This document shows, piece after piece, positions 57,457 to 64,000 of a stretch of 64,000 nt of DNA. This stretch comes from Modestobacter versicolor. GTDB taxonomy: Bacteria > Actinomycetota > Actinomycetes > Mycobacteriales > Geodermatophilaceae. The first letter of the stretch is position 1; each line of letters begins with the position of its first letter. The notes beneath the pieces are model-generated. The model searched no databases and was not told the origin of the DNA. It saw nothing but the letters and a program-made list of their open reading frames with translations. Both the position numbers and the translations under genes were made by a program. Location of the stretch: NCBI RefSeq assembly GCF_014195485.1, contig NZ_JACIBU010000002.1:124001-188000 (forward strand), given 5' to 3'.

Positions 57457-58179
57457 GTGCACGTGCCGGACGGCTACCTCGACGCGGCCACCACGGCCGG
57501 CACCGCGGCGGTCGCCGCGGCCGGTGTGGCCCTGGCGCTGCGCGGCGCCCGCCGGGAGCTCGACGAGCGGACGGCGCCGATGGCCGGGCTCACCGCCGCC
57601 TTCGTGTTCGCCGTGCAGATGATGAACTTCCCGGTCGGCCTGGGCACCAGCGGCCACCTGATCGGCGGCGCGCTGACCGCGGTGCTCGTCGGCCCGTGGA
57701 CGGCGGTGCTCTGCATGACCGTCGTGCTGCTGGTGCAGGCCGTCGTGTTCGCCGACGGCGGGCTCACCGCGCTGGGCGCCAACACCACGCTGATGGGCCT
57801 GGTCGCGGTCGGCGTGGGCTACGGCGTCTTCCGGCTGCTCCGCGCGGTGCTGCCGGCCACCCGCACCGGGGTGCTCGCCGCCACCGGGGTGGGCGCGTTC
57901 CTCTCCGTGCCGACCGCGGCGCTGGCCTTCTCCGCGCTGTTCGCCCTCGGGGGCACCGCCGACGTGCCGGCGGGCACGGTGGCCGCCGCGATGGTCGGCG
58001 TGCACCTGCCGATCGGGCTGGGTGAGGCGCTGATCAGCGTGGCCGTGCTCGGCGCCGTCCTGGCCGTCCGCCCGGACCTGGTCCGCGGCGCGCGCGACCT
58101 GGTCCGCGGCAGCGCGCTGGCCCCGCGCCCCGAGGCCGCCGGCCGGCCGGCCGCCCCGACCGCGGCGGACGCCCGATGA
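57457..58179 (+). CDS. cbiM: ECF transporter substrate-binding subunit CbiM/NikM
   Basis: The membrane substrate-capture component for Co2+ or Ni2+. The 240-residue protein starts MHVPDGYLD with GTG at 57457, and His2 and His67 (GTSGHLIGG) match the metal-coordinating residues of NikM/CbiM, which bind metal through the N-terminal Met-His. Six or so membrane segments follow, then a disordered tail. GGAGG is 5 bases before the start. Sequence alone does not separate Co from Ni; the upstream operators and larBE suggest nickel, while no cobalamin genes are in view. Confidence 0.93.
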   Translation: MHVPDGYLDAATTAGTAAVAAAGVALALRGARRELDERTAPMAGLTAAFVFAVQMMNFPVGLGTSGHLIGGALTAVLVGPWTAVLCMTVVLLVQAVVFADGGLTALGANTTLMGLVAVGVGYGVFRLLRAVLPATRTGVLAATGVGAFLSVPTAALAFSALFALGGTADVPAGTVAAAMVGVHLPIGLGEALISVAVLGAVLAVRPDLVRGARDLVRGSALAPRPEAAGRPAAPTAADAR

Positions 58180-58505
58180 CCCGCACCCGCACCGTCGTGC
58201 TGATCGGGGTGGTCGTCGCCCTGCTGATCGCCGGCGTGGGCAGCTTCTACGCCAGCTCCTCGCCCGACGGCCTGGAGGCCACCGCCACCGAGCAGGGCTT
58301 CGACGGCACCGCCCGGGACAGCGCCACCGCCGACTCCCCGCTGGCCGACTACGGCACCGCCGGGGTGGACGACGCGCGGCTCTCCGGCGGCCTGGCGGGC
58401 GTGGTCGGCGTCCTGCTGGTGCTCGCGCTGGCCGGCGGGCTCACCCTGGTGCTCCGCCGCCGCGCGGCCGCCCCCTCCCCCGACGTCCCCGCCGGGCGCG
58501 ACTGA
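58176..58505 (+). CDS. PDGLE-domain CbiN/NikN-like subunit
   Basis: A 109-residue protein with two membrane segments (VVLIGVVVALLIAGVGSFYA and GGLAGVVGVLLVLALAGGLTLVL) bracketing an extracellular loop with the SSSPDGLEATA motif, the PDGLE domain found next to or fused with NikM/CbiM. It aids metal loading of the M subunit. The start overlaps cbiM's stop (ATGA). Confidence 0.9.
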   Translation: MTRTRTVVLIGVVVALLIAGVGSFYASSSPDGLEATATEQGFDGTARDSATADSPLADYGTAGVDDARLSGGLAGVVGVLLVLALAGGLTLVLRRRAAAPSPDVPAGRD

Positions 58506-58506
58506 C

Positions 58507-59298
58507 GTGGGCGCCGGGCACGGTGCGGGCGGTCCCGGCATCGCGGCGATGTACGTGCCCGGGTCCAGCCCGGTGCACCGCCTCGAGCCGCACACCAAGC
58601 TCGTCGCCGTCCTGGCCTTCGCCCTGGTCGTGGTGCTGACGCCGGTGCACGCCGGGTGGGCGCCGCTGGCCTACGCGGCGTTCCTGCTGCTGCTGCTCGC
58701 CGTCGCGGCCGTGGCGCGGATCCGCCCGGGTCGGCTGCTGCGCGGTCTGGTCGTCGAGGTGCCGTTCGTCCTGTTCGCCGTCCTGCTGCCGTTCGTCGCC
58801 CGCGGCCCGCGCACCGACGTGCTCGGCCTGTCGCTGTCGGAGAGCGGGCTGGCGTCCGGCGGCAGCATCCTCGCCAAGGCGACCCTGTCGGTGCTCGCGG
58901 CGACCCTGCTGGCTTCCACCACCGAGCCCCGGTCGCTGCTGCGCGGGCTGGAGCGGCTCCGGCTGCCCAGCGTGCTGGTGCAGATCCTCAGCTTCATGAT
59001 CCGCTACGCCGACGTCGTCGGCAGCGAGCTGCGCCGGATGCGGGTGGCCCGGGAGTCCCGCGGCTTCCGCGCCGGCCGCACCGGTGCGCTCGCGGTGCTC
59101 GGCCCGGCGGCCGGGTCGCTGTTCATCCGCTCCTACGAGCGCGGCGAGCGGGTGCACCTGGCGATGCTGTCGCGCGGCTACACCGGCCGGCTGCCCACCG
59201 GCCCGGTCGCGGTGGTCGGCGGCCGGTCCTGGGCGGCCGCGCTCAGCCTGCCCCTGGCGGCGGTCGCCGTCCTGGCGGCGGGTTCACTGCTGGGGTGA
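58507..59298 (+). CDS. cbiQ: ECF transporter transmembrane subunit CbiQ/NikQ
   Basis: The T component that couples the M subunit to the ATPase. The 263-residue protein has about five membrane segments and the cytoplasmic coupling motifs, seen here as MRVARESRGFRAGR and AMLSRGYTGRLP. The GTG start follows the PDGLE gene by one base. Overlaps cbiO by 4 bases. Confidence 0.92.
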   Translation: MGAGHGAGGPGIAAMYVPGSSPVHRLEPHTKLVAVLAFALVVVLTPVHAGWAPLAYAAFLLLLLAVAAVARIRPGRLLRGLVVEVPFVLFAVLLPFVARGPRTDVLGLSLSESGLASGGSILAKATLSVLAATLLASTTEPRSLLRGLERLRLPSVLVQILSFMIRYADVVGSELRRMRVARESRGFRAGRTGALAVLGPAAGSLFIRSYERGERVHLAMLSRGYTGRLPTGPVAVVGGRSWAAALSLPLAAVAVLAAGSLLG

Positions 59299-60044
59299 GC
59301 ACTCCCCCGCCGTCGCTGCTGGTCGACGACCTCGCCTTCGCCTACCCCGACGGCCACCAGGCGCTGTTCGGCGTCGACCTGCGGATCGAGCCCGGCGAGC
59401 GGGTGGCGCTGCTGGGCCCGAACGGTGCGGGCAAGACGACGCTGGTGCTGCACCTCAACGGCATCCTGCGCGGCGGGCGCGGCCGGGTGGAGGTGGCCGG
59501 GCTGCCGGTGGAGGAGCGGAACCTGCAGGAGGTCCGCCGCCGCGTCGGGATCGTCTTCCAGGACCCCGACGACCAGCTGTTCATGCCGACCGTCGGCGAG
59601 GACGTCGCCTTCGGCCCGCGCAACCTCGGCCTCCCCGAGCCCGAGGTCGCCCGCCGGGTCACCGACGCGCTCGCCGCCGTCGACATGGCCGGGGCGGCCG
59701 ACCGGCCGCCGCACCACCTGTCCTTCGGTCAGCGCCGCCGGGTCGCGGTGGCGACCGTGCTGTCGATGCAGCCGGAGGTGCTGGTGCTCGACGAGCCGAG
59801 CAGCAACCTGGACCCGGCCGGCCGGCGGGAGCTGGCCGAGGTGCTCGAGGCGCTGCCGATCACCCTGCTGATGGTCACCCACGACCTGCCTTACGCGCTG
59901 CAGCTGTGCCCGCGCTCGGTCGTGCTGGACGGCGGGGTGGTGGTCGCCGACGGCCCGACCCGCGAGCTGCTGACCGACACCGCGCTGCTGGGCGCCCACC
60001 GGCTGGAGCTGCCCTTCGGCTTCGACCCCCGCACGGTGGGCTGA
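59295..60044 (+). CDS. cbiO: ECF transporter ATPase CbiO/NikO
   Basis: An ABC ATPase of 249 residues. Walker A GPNGAGKTT is at 41-49, the Q-loop VFQDPDDQLFMPTVGEDVAFGP carries the ECF-type DPD-Q pattern, the signature is LSFGQRRRVAVA, Walker B VLVLDEPSS and the H-loop VTHDL. GTG at 59295-59297 overlaps the cbiQ stop. It completes the M-N-Q-O operon. Confidence 0.94.
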   Translation: MSTPPPSLLVDDLAFAYPDGHQALFGVDLRIEPGERVALLGPNGAGKTTLVLHLNGILRGGRGRVEVAGLPVEERNLQEVRRRVGIVFQDPDDQLFMPTVGEDVAFGPRNLGLPEPEVARRVTDALAAVDMAGAADRPPHHLSFGQRRRVAVATVLSMQPEVLVLDEPSSNLDPAGRRELAEVLEALPITLLMVTHDLPYALQLCPRSVVLDGGVVVADGPTRELLTDTALLGAHRLELPFGFDPRTVG

Positions 60045-60204
60045 GGAAGGACCTCCCTGCCCCCCACCACCCGCGAGCTCGCGGCGGGCCCCTGCACGGA
60101 GGCCGACCACCACCACCGGCGGCCCGACCGCCGCGTCGGGTTGAATGGGCCTGCCCCGTCCAGACCCCGGGTGGGGCAGCACCTGACGAGCGGAGTCGCA
60201 CACC

Positions 60205-62049
60205 GTGGCCGAGCCGGGCTCTGGCGAGCTCACCGGAGCAGGACCCTGGCCGCAGCCCACCCGGGCGCTCCTCCCGGTGCCGGACTTCCGCCGGGTGTTC
60301 GACCAGGCGCCGGTGCCGTTCCTGCTGCTCACCCCCGACCTGGTGATCGTGCACGCCAACCGCGCGCGGCTCGAGGCCACGGCCACGACGCTGGAGGAGA
60401 CGGTCGGGCGGCACCTGTTCGACGTCTTCCCGCTCAACCCCGACGACCCGGGCGCCGACGGCATCACCAACCTCGGCGCCTCGCTGGCCGAGGCACGGGA
60501 CACCCGGCGGCCGGTCACCATGGCCATCCAGAAGTACGACATCCCGCTGCCCGACGGCACGTACGTCGAACGGTTCTGGAGCCCGCGCAACGTGCCGATC
60601 CTCGACGAGGCCGGTGAGGTGGTGCTCCTGCTGCACCGGTCCGACGACATCACCGACTACGTCCGGGACCGCGACGAGGCGCGGCGGGCCGCCGAGCGCG
60701 GCCAGCAGCGGGTGGAGCGGGTGGAGGCCGACCTGTTCAGCCGCACCCGCGAGCTGGAACGGCTGAACGCCGAGCTGCGGCGCAGCGGTGAGCGGGAACG
60801 GCGCACCGCCTCCGCACTGGCCGGGCTGGCCCGCGCCGTCTCCGCGCTGGCCGCCGCCGAGACCACACCGGAGCTGCTGCACCTGCTGTTCGAGCACGGC
60901 CGGGCGGCGCTGGGCGTGGACACCGCGGCAGTGGCCCTGCACGCCCCCGACGGTCCCGGTCTGGTGCTCACCGAGGACCGCGGGAGCCGGCTGCTGTCCG
61001 CCCACCTGCCACCGGGCTCCCCCCTGCCGATGGCCGTCGCCGCGACGACCGGCGAGCTCGTCCTGGTCACCGACGCCGACCGGGCCGGAGCCGGCGACCC
61101 GCACGTCACCCCGCTGGCGCAGGGCCTCGGGGTGCGCTCCTGGGTCGCCCTGCCGCTGCGCGCCGGTGGTCGGCTGCTCGGGTCCTGGACCGTCTGCTGG
61201 CGGACGCCGCGCACCGTCGAGGCCGACGACCTCCGGGTGCTGGAGGCCTACGCGGCGCAGTGCGCCCAGGCCGTGGAGCGGGTCGCCCGGCTGGAGGAGG
61301 AGCGCCGCCGGGCGCGCGCCACCCGCAGCCTCGCCGAGAGCCTGCAGCGCTCGCTGCTCACCGAGCCGCCGCAGCCGGATGCCCTGCGGATCGGGGTGCG
61401 GTACCGCCCGGCCGCGCAGGAGGCGCAGGTCGGCGGCGACTGGTACGACGCGTTCCTGTCCCCCGATGGCGCCACCACGCTGGTGATCGGTGACGTCGCC
61501 GGCCACGACCGCACGGCCGCCGCGGTCATGGCCCAGCTGCGCAACATGCTGCGCGGGATCGCCCACGCCCTCGACGCGCCGCCGGCCGTCGTGCTCGGCG
61601 CGCTGGACCGGGCGCTGCAGGGGCTGGGGATCACGACGCTGGTCACCGCGGTGCTCGCCCGGGTGGAGCAGACCCCGGCGCAGGCGGTCGCCGGCGAGCG
61701 GACGCTGCGCTGGTCGAACGCCGGCCACCCGCCGCCGGTGCTCGTCTCCGCCGACCGGACCGCCGAGCTGCTGGAGCGGCCGCGGAACCTGCTGCTCGGG
61801 GTCGACCCGGCCACCGACCGGCGCGAGCACGCCCTCCCGCTGCACCCCGGCGACACCGTCGTCCTGTACACCGACGGGCTGGTCGAGCGCCGCGACGGCA
61901 CGCTGGACGACGGCCTGGCACGGCTGCTCGACGCGGCCACGGAGCTGGCCGGGCTCCCGGTCGAGGAGCTGTGCGACGAGCTGCTCGCCCGGATGGAGCC
62001 CGAGCCGGCCGACGACGTCGCCCTGCTGGTCCTCCGGGTCGCCGGCTGA
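60205..62049 (+). CDS. PAS-GAF-PP2C (RsbU/SpoIIE-type) serine phosphatase
   Basis: A 614-residue signalling phosphatase: PAS domain (about 25-150, FDQAPVPFLLLTPDLVIVHAN), a charged coiled-coil (about 155-210), GAF domain (about 215-360) and C-terminal PP2C with AQVGGDWYDAF, GDVAGHD, LYTDGLVERRD and ADDVALLVLR, giving the metal-binding aspartates. Such proteins dephosphorylate anti-anti-sigma factors and so control alternative sigma factors; none is adjacent here. GTG start. It converges on ftsY with 2 bases between stops. Its input is unknown. Confidence 0.9.
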   Translation: MAEPGSGELTGAGPWPQPTRALLPVPDFRRVFDQAPVPFLLLTPDLVIVHANRARLEATATTLEETVGRHLFDVFPLNPDDPGADGITNLGASLAEARDTRRPVTMAIQKYDIPLPDGTYVERFWSPRNVPILDEAGEVVLLLHRSDDITDYVRDRDEARRAAERGQQRVERVEADLFSRTRELERLNAELRRSGERERRTASALAGLARAVSALAAAETTPELLHLLFEHGRAALGVDTAAVALHAPDGPGLVLTEDRGSRLLSAHLPPGSPLPMAVAATTGELVLVTDADRAGAGDPHVTPLAQGLGVRSWVALPLRAGGRLLGSWTVCWRTPRTVEADDLRVLEAYAAQCAQAVERVARLEEERRRARATRSLAESLQRSLLTEPPQPDALRIGVRYRPAAQEAQVGGDWYDAFLSPDGATTLVIGDVAGHDRTAAAVMAQLRNMLRGIAHALDAPPAVVLGALDRALQGLGITTLVTAVLARVEQTPAQAVAGERTLRWSNAGHPPPVLVSADRTAELLERPRNLLLGVDPATDRREHALPLHPGDTVVLYTDGLVERRDGTLDDGLARLLDAATELAGLPVEELCDELLARMEPEPADDVALLVLRVAG

Positions 62050-62051
62050 GC

Positions 62052-63254
62052 TCAGGCGTTCCCGACGAGCGCCTCGGCGAAGGCCTCGGGCTCGAACGGC
62101 GCCAGGTCGTCGGGGCCCTCGCCCAGCCCGATCAGCTTCACCGGGATGCCCAGCTCGCGCTGCACCGCGACCACGATGCCGCCCTTGGCGGTGCCGTCGA
62201 GCTTCGTGAGCACGACGCCGGTGACGTCGACCGCCTCGGTGAACACCCGGGCCTGCACGACGCCGTTCTGCCCGGTCGTCGCGTCCAGCACGAGCAGCAC
62301 CTCGTCGACCGGGCCGTGCTTCTCCACGACCCGCTTGACCTTGCCCAGCTCGTCCATCAGCCCGGACTTGGTGTGCAGCCGGCCCGCGGTGTCGACGATG
62401 ACCGCGTCGACCTCACCCTCGATGCCGGTGCGCACCGCCTCGAACGCCACCGACGCCGGGTCGCCGCCCTCGCGCCCCCGGACGGTGAGCACGCCGACCC
62501 GCTCGCCCCAGGTCTCCAGCTGGTCGGCGGCCGCGGCGCGGAAGGTGTCCGCGGCGCCGAGCACGACGCTCTTGCCGTCGCCGACCAGCACCCGGGCGAT
62601 CTTGCCGACGGTCGTCGTCTTGCCGGCGCCGTTCACCCCGACCACCAGGACCACGGCCGGGCGCCCGTCGTGCCGGTCGGTGCGCAGCCGGCGGTCCAGG
62701 TCCGGGCCGAGCACGGCGGTCAGCTCCCGGACGACGAGGTCGCGCAGCTGGGTGCCGGAGGCGGTGGCCAGCACCAGGCTCTGGGTGCGCAGCCGCTGGA
62801 CGATCTGGGTGGTCGCGGCGACGCCGACGTCGGCGGCCAGGAGCGTCTCCTCGACCTCCTCCCAGTCGTCCTCGGTCAGCTTCTCCCGGGCCAGCACGGT
62901 GAGCAGGCCGCGGCCCAGCGAGGACTGCGAGCGGGCCAGCCGGGAGCGCAGCCGCACCAGCCGGCCGGCCGAGGGCAGCGGGGTGTCGAAGACCAGCCCC
63001 GGCTCGGGCTCGGCCGGCGGCAGCTCGACCGGGGGCGCGGGGGCCTCCTCCAGCGACGCCGGGTCGACGGCGGTCGCCCCGGTGCGCACCGGCGTCTCGG
63101 TGTCGGCCGCCGGCGGGCGGGGACGGGTCAGCGTCGTGCCGGCCGCGGCGTCGGAGTCCAGCCGCAGGGTGCGCCGGCCGCGGCCGACGAGCAGGCTGAT
63201 CCCGGTGACCAGGGCGACGACGAGGATCGCCAGGGCGATGAGCACGAACTCCAT
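62052..63254 (-). CDS. ftsY: Signal recognition particle receptor FtsY
   Basis: FtsY is the membrane receptor for Ffh. The 400-residue protein begins with a membrane segment (MEFVLIALAILVVALVTGIS) as is common in actinobacteria, then an acidic/Pro-rich linker, the N domain and the G domain with VGVNGAGKTTTVGKIA, LGAADTFRAAAADQL, DTAGRLHTKSGLMDEL and TKLDGTAKGG. The ATG at 63252-63254 was chosen from the membrane segment; a longer open frame overlaps the divergent PhoD-like gene. Confidence 0.96.
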   Translation of the reverse strand: MEFVLIALAILVVALVTGISLLVGRGRRTLRLDSDAAAGTTLTRPRPPAADTETPVRTGATAVDPASLEEAPAPPVELPPAEPEPGLVFDTPLPSAGRLVRLRSRLARSQSSLGRGLLTVLAREKLTEDDWEEVEETLLAADVGVAATTQIVQRLRTQSLVLATASGTQLRDLVVRELTAVLGPDLDRRLRTDRHDGRPAVVLVVGVNGAGKTTTVGKIARVLVGDGKSVVLGAADTFRAAAADQLETWGERVGVLTVRGREGGDPASVAFEAVRTGIEGEVDAVIVDTAGRLHTKSGLMDELGKVKRVVEKHGPVDEVLLVLDATTGQNGVVQARVFTEAVDVTGVVLTKLDGTAKGGIVVAVQRELGIPVKLIGLGEGPDDLAPFEPEAFAEALVGNA

Positions 63255-63308
63255 GCCGGTCAGTCTCCCAGCCCGCGCACACGCTCGTCCGGGCGGAGGA
63301 CGACCGGG

Positions 63309-64000
63309 ATGAGGCAGGCTGTCGTCATGCCCGAGACCGCCGGCACCGGCCCCCTCCTGCTGCTCGGCCCGCTGCTGCGGCACGTGGACCCGGTGTCCGC
63401 GACCGTCTGGGTGGAGACCGACCGCACCTGCGAGGTGGAGGTGCTGGGCCGCCGCGCCCGCACCTTCTGCGTCAACGGCCACCACTACGCCCTCGTGGTC
63501 GTCGAGGGCCTCGAGCCGGGCTCCACCACGCCCTACGAGGTGCACCTGGACGGCCGGCAGGTGTGGCCGCAGGCGCACTCGGCGTTCCCGCCCAGCCGGA
63601 TCCGCACCGCCGGCCGGCCGGGTCCCTTCCGGCTGGCGTTCGGGTCGTGCCGGTACGCCACGCCCACCACGGTCGACATCCGCGACGGCATCCCGCCGGA
63701 CGCGCTGGACAGCTACGCCCGGCAGGCCGTCGCCGTCCCCGAGGACCAGTGGCCCGACGCCCTGGTGCTGCTCGGGGACCAGGTCTACGCCGACGAGGTC
63801 ACCCCGGCGACGAGGGACTGGATGGCCAGCCGGCGCGACCTGTCGGAGCCGCCGGGCGCCCAGGCCGCGGACTTCGAGGAGTACACCCGGCTCTACATGG
63901 AGTCCTGGAGCGACCCGCAGGTCCGCTGGCTGCTGTCGAACGTGCCGTCGTCCATGGTCTTCGACGACCACGAGATGATCGACGACTGGAACACCTCCGC
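63309..64000 (+). CDS. PhoD-like metallophosphoesterase, N-terminal part (runs off the window)
   Basis: The first 230 codons of an alkaline phosphatase D-like protein. An N-terminal beta domain (VDPVSATVWVETDRTCEVEVLG) precedes the calcineurin-like core, with AFGSCRYA, LVLLGDQVYADEV and SMVFDDHEMIDDW, the last two being metal-binding motifs. No signal peptide is seen, so it is probably cytoplasmic, unlike classical PhoD. The ATG at 63309 has GGAGG 9 bases upstream; an in-frame ATG at 63327 is the alternative. Confidence 0.85.
   Translation, partial: MRQAVVMPETAGTGPLLLLGPLLRHVDPVSATVWVETDRTCEVEVLGRRARTFCVNGHHYALVVVEGLEPGSTTPYEVHLDGRQVWPQAHSAFPPSRIRTAGRPGPFRLAFGSCRYATPTTVDIRDGIPPDALDSYARQAVAVPEDQWPDALVLLGDQVYADEVTPATRDWMASRRDLSEPPGAQAADFEEYTRLYMESWSDPQVRWLLSNVPSSMVFDDHEMIDDWNTS

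Overview
The window is a 64 kb piece of chromosome from a very GC-rich actinobacterium. Nearly every third codon position is G or C, GTG starts are common and genes are packed with 4-base ATGA/GTGA overlaps. Marker families are actinobacterial: WhiG sigma factor, DUF2469, DUF2631, DUF4439, an MhuD-type haem oxygenase, a LAXTG (sortase E type) surface protein and an amtB-glnB-glnD operon. The gene order follows, largely in order, the stretch that runs from dinF/nusA to ftsY in Mycobacterium tuberculosis (Rv2836c to Rv2921c, from memory). A Geodermatophilaceae-like host is my guess, not something the sequence proves. No tRNA, rRNA, CRISPR array, prophage or insertion sequence was seen.

Layout. 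1-3.3 kb: 5' end of ilvE, an alpha/beta hydrolase, a haem-degrading monooxygenase and two nickel-pincer cofactor genes (larB, larE). 3.3-13.1 kb: the minus-strand translation block rimP-nusA-ylxR-infB-DUF503-rbfA-small ORF-nrnA-MATE-truB. 13.3-14.4 kb: a plus-strand pair, a Tat-type lipoprotein and a ferritin-like DUF4439 protein. 14.4-21 kb: penicillin-binding lipoprotein, GNAT, ispG, site-2 protease and dxr, i.e. two steps of the MEP isoprenoid pathway around an intramembrane protease. 21-27 kb: DUF2631, a LAXTG surface protein with an LCP-family protein, a VIT-type metal transporter, rlmN and a repeat-rich membrane protein. 27-34 kb: SpoU methylase, DUF952-GNAT fusion, cdsA-frr-pyrH-tsf-rpsB. 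34-42 kb: M23-like protein, DUF4262, whiG, xerC, ridA, dprA-comM-yraN, DUF2469, rnhB. 42-47.3 kb: degenerate response regulator, lepB, rplS, NUDIX-trmD-rimM-khpA-rpsP. 47.5-57.1 kb: rraB-like, proS, amidohydrolase, ffh, zinc-ribbon protein, glnD-glnB-amtB. 57.4-64 kb: a CbiMNQO/NikMNQO metal ECF transporter, a PAS-GAF-PP2C phosphatase, ftsY and the start of a PhoD-like phosphoesterase.

How the genes fit together. Most of the window is housekeeping: ribosome maturation (rimP, rbfA, rimM, ylxR, khpA), initiation and recycling (infB, frr), ribosomal proteins S2, S16 and L19, RNA modification (truB, trmD, rlmN, SpoU), protein targeting (ffh, ftsY, lepB), envelope lipid and precursor synthesis (cdsA, ispG, dxr) and nitrogen sensing (amtB, glnB, glnD). 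The most interesting parts are regulatory or are departures from the usual layout. Two abutting 17-bp operator-like palindromes resembling the nickel-responsive Nur box lie before the metal transporter, in a genome that also carries larB and larE. The site-2 protease gene has no AUG/GUG start that keeps its active site, but has a well-placed CTG. The receiver of the LuxR-type regulator has lost its phospho-aspartate. proS sits in an unusual position with an RraB-like gene. I did not find evidence of a large undescribed system; the window is mainly a conserved core region with several small oddities.
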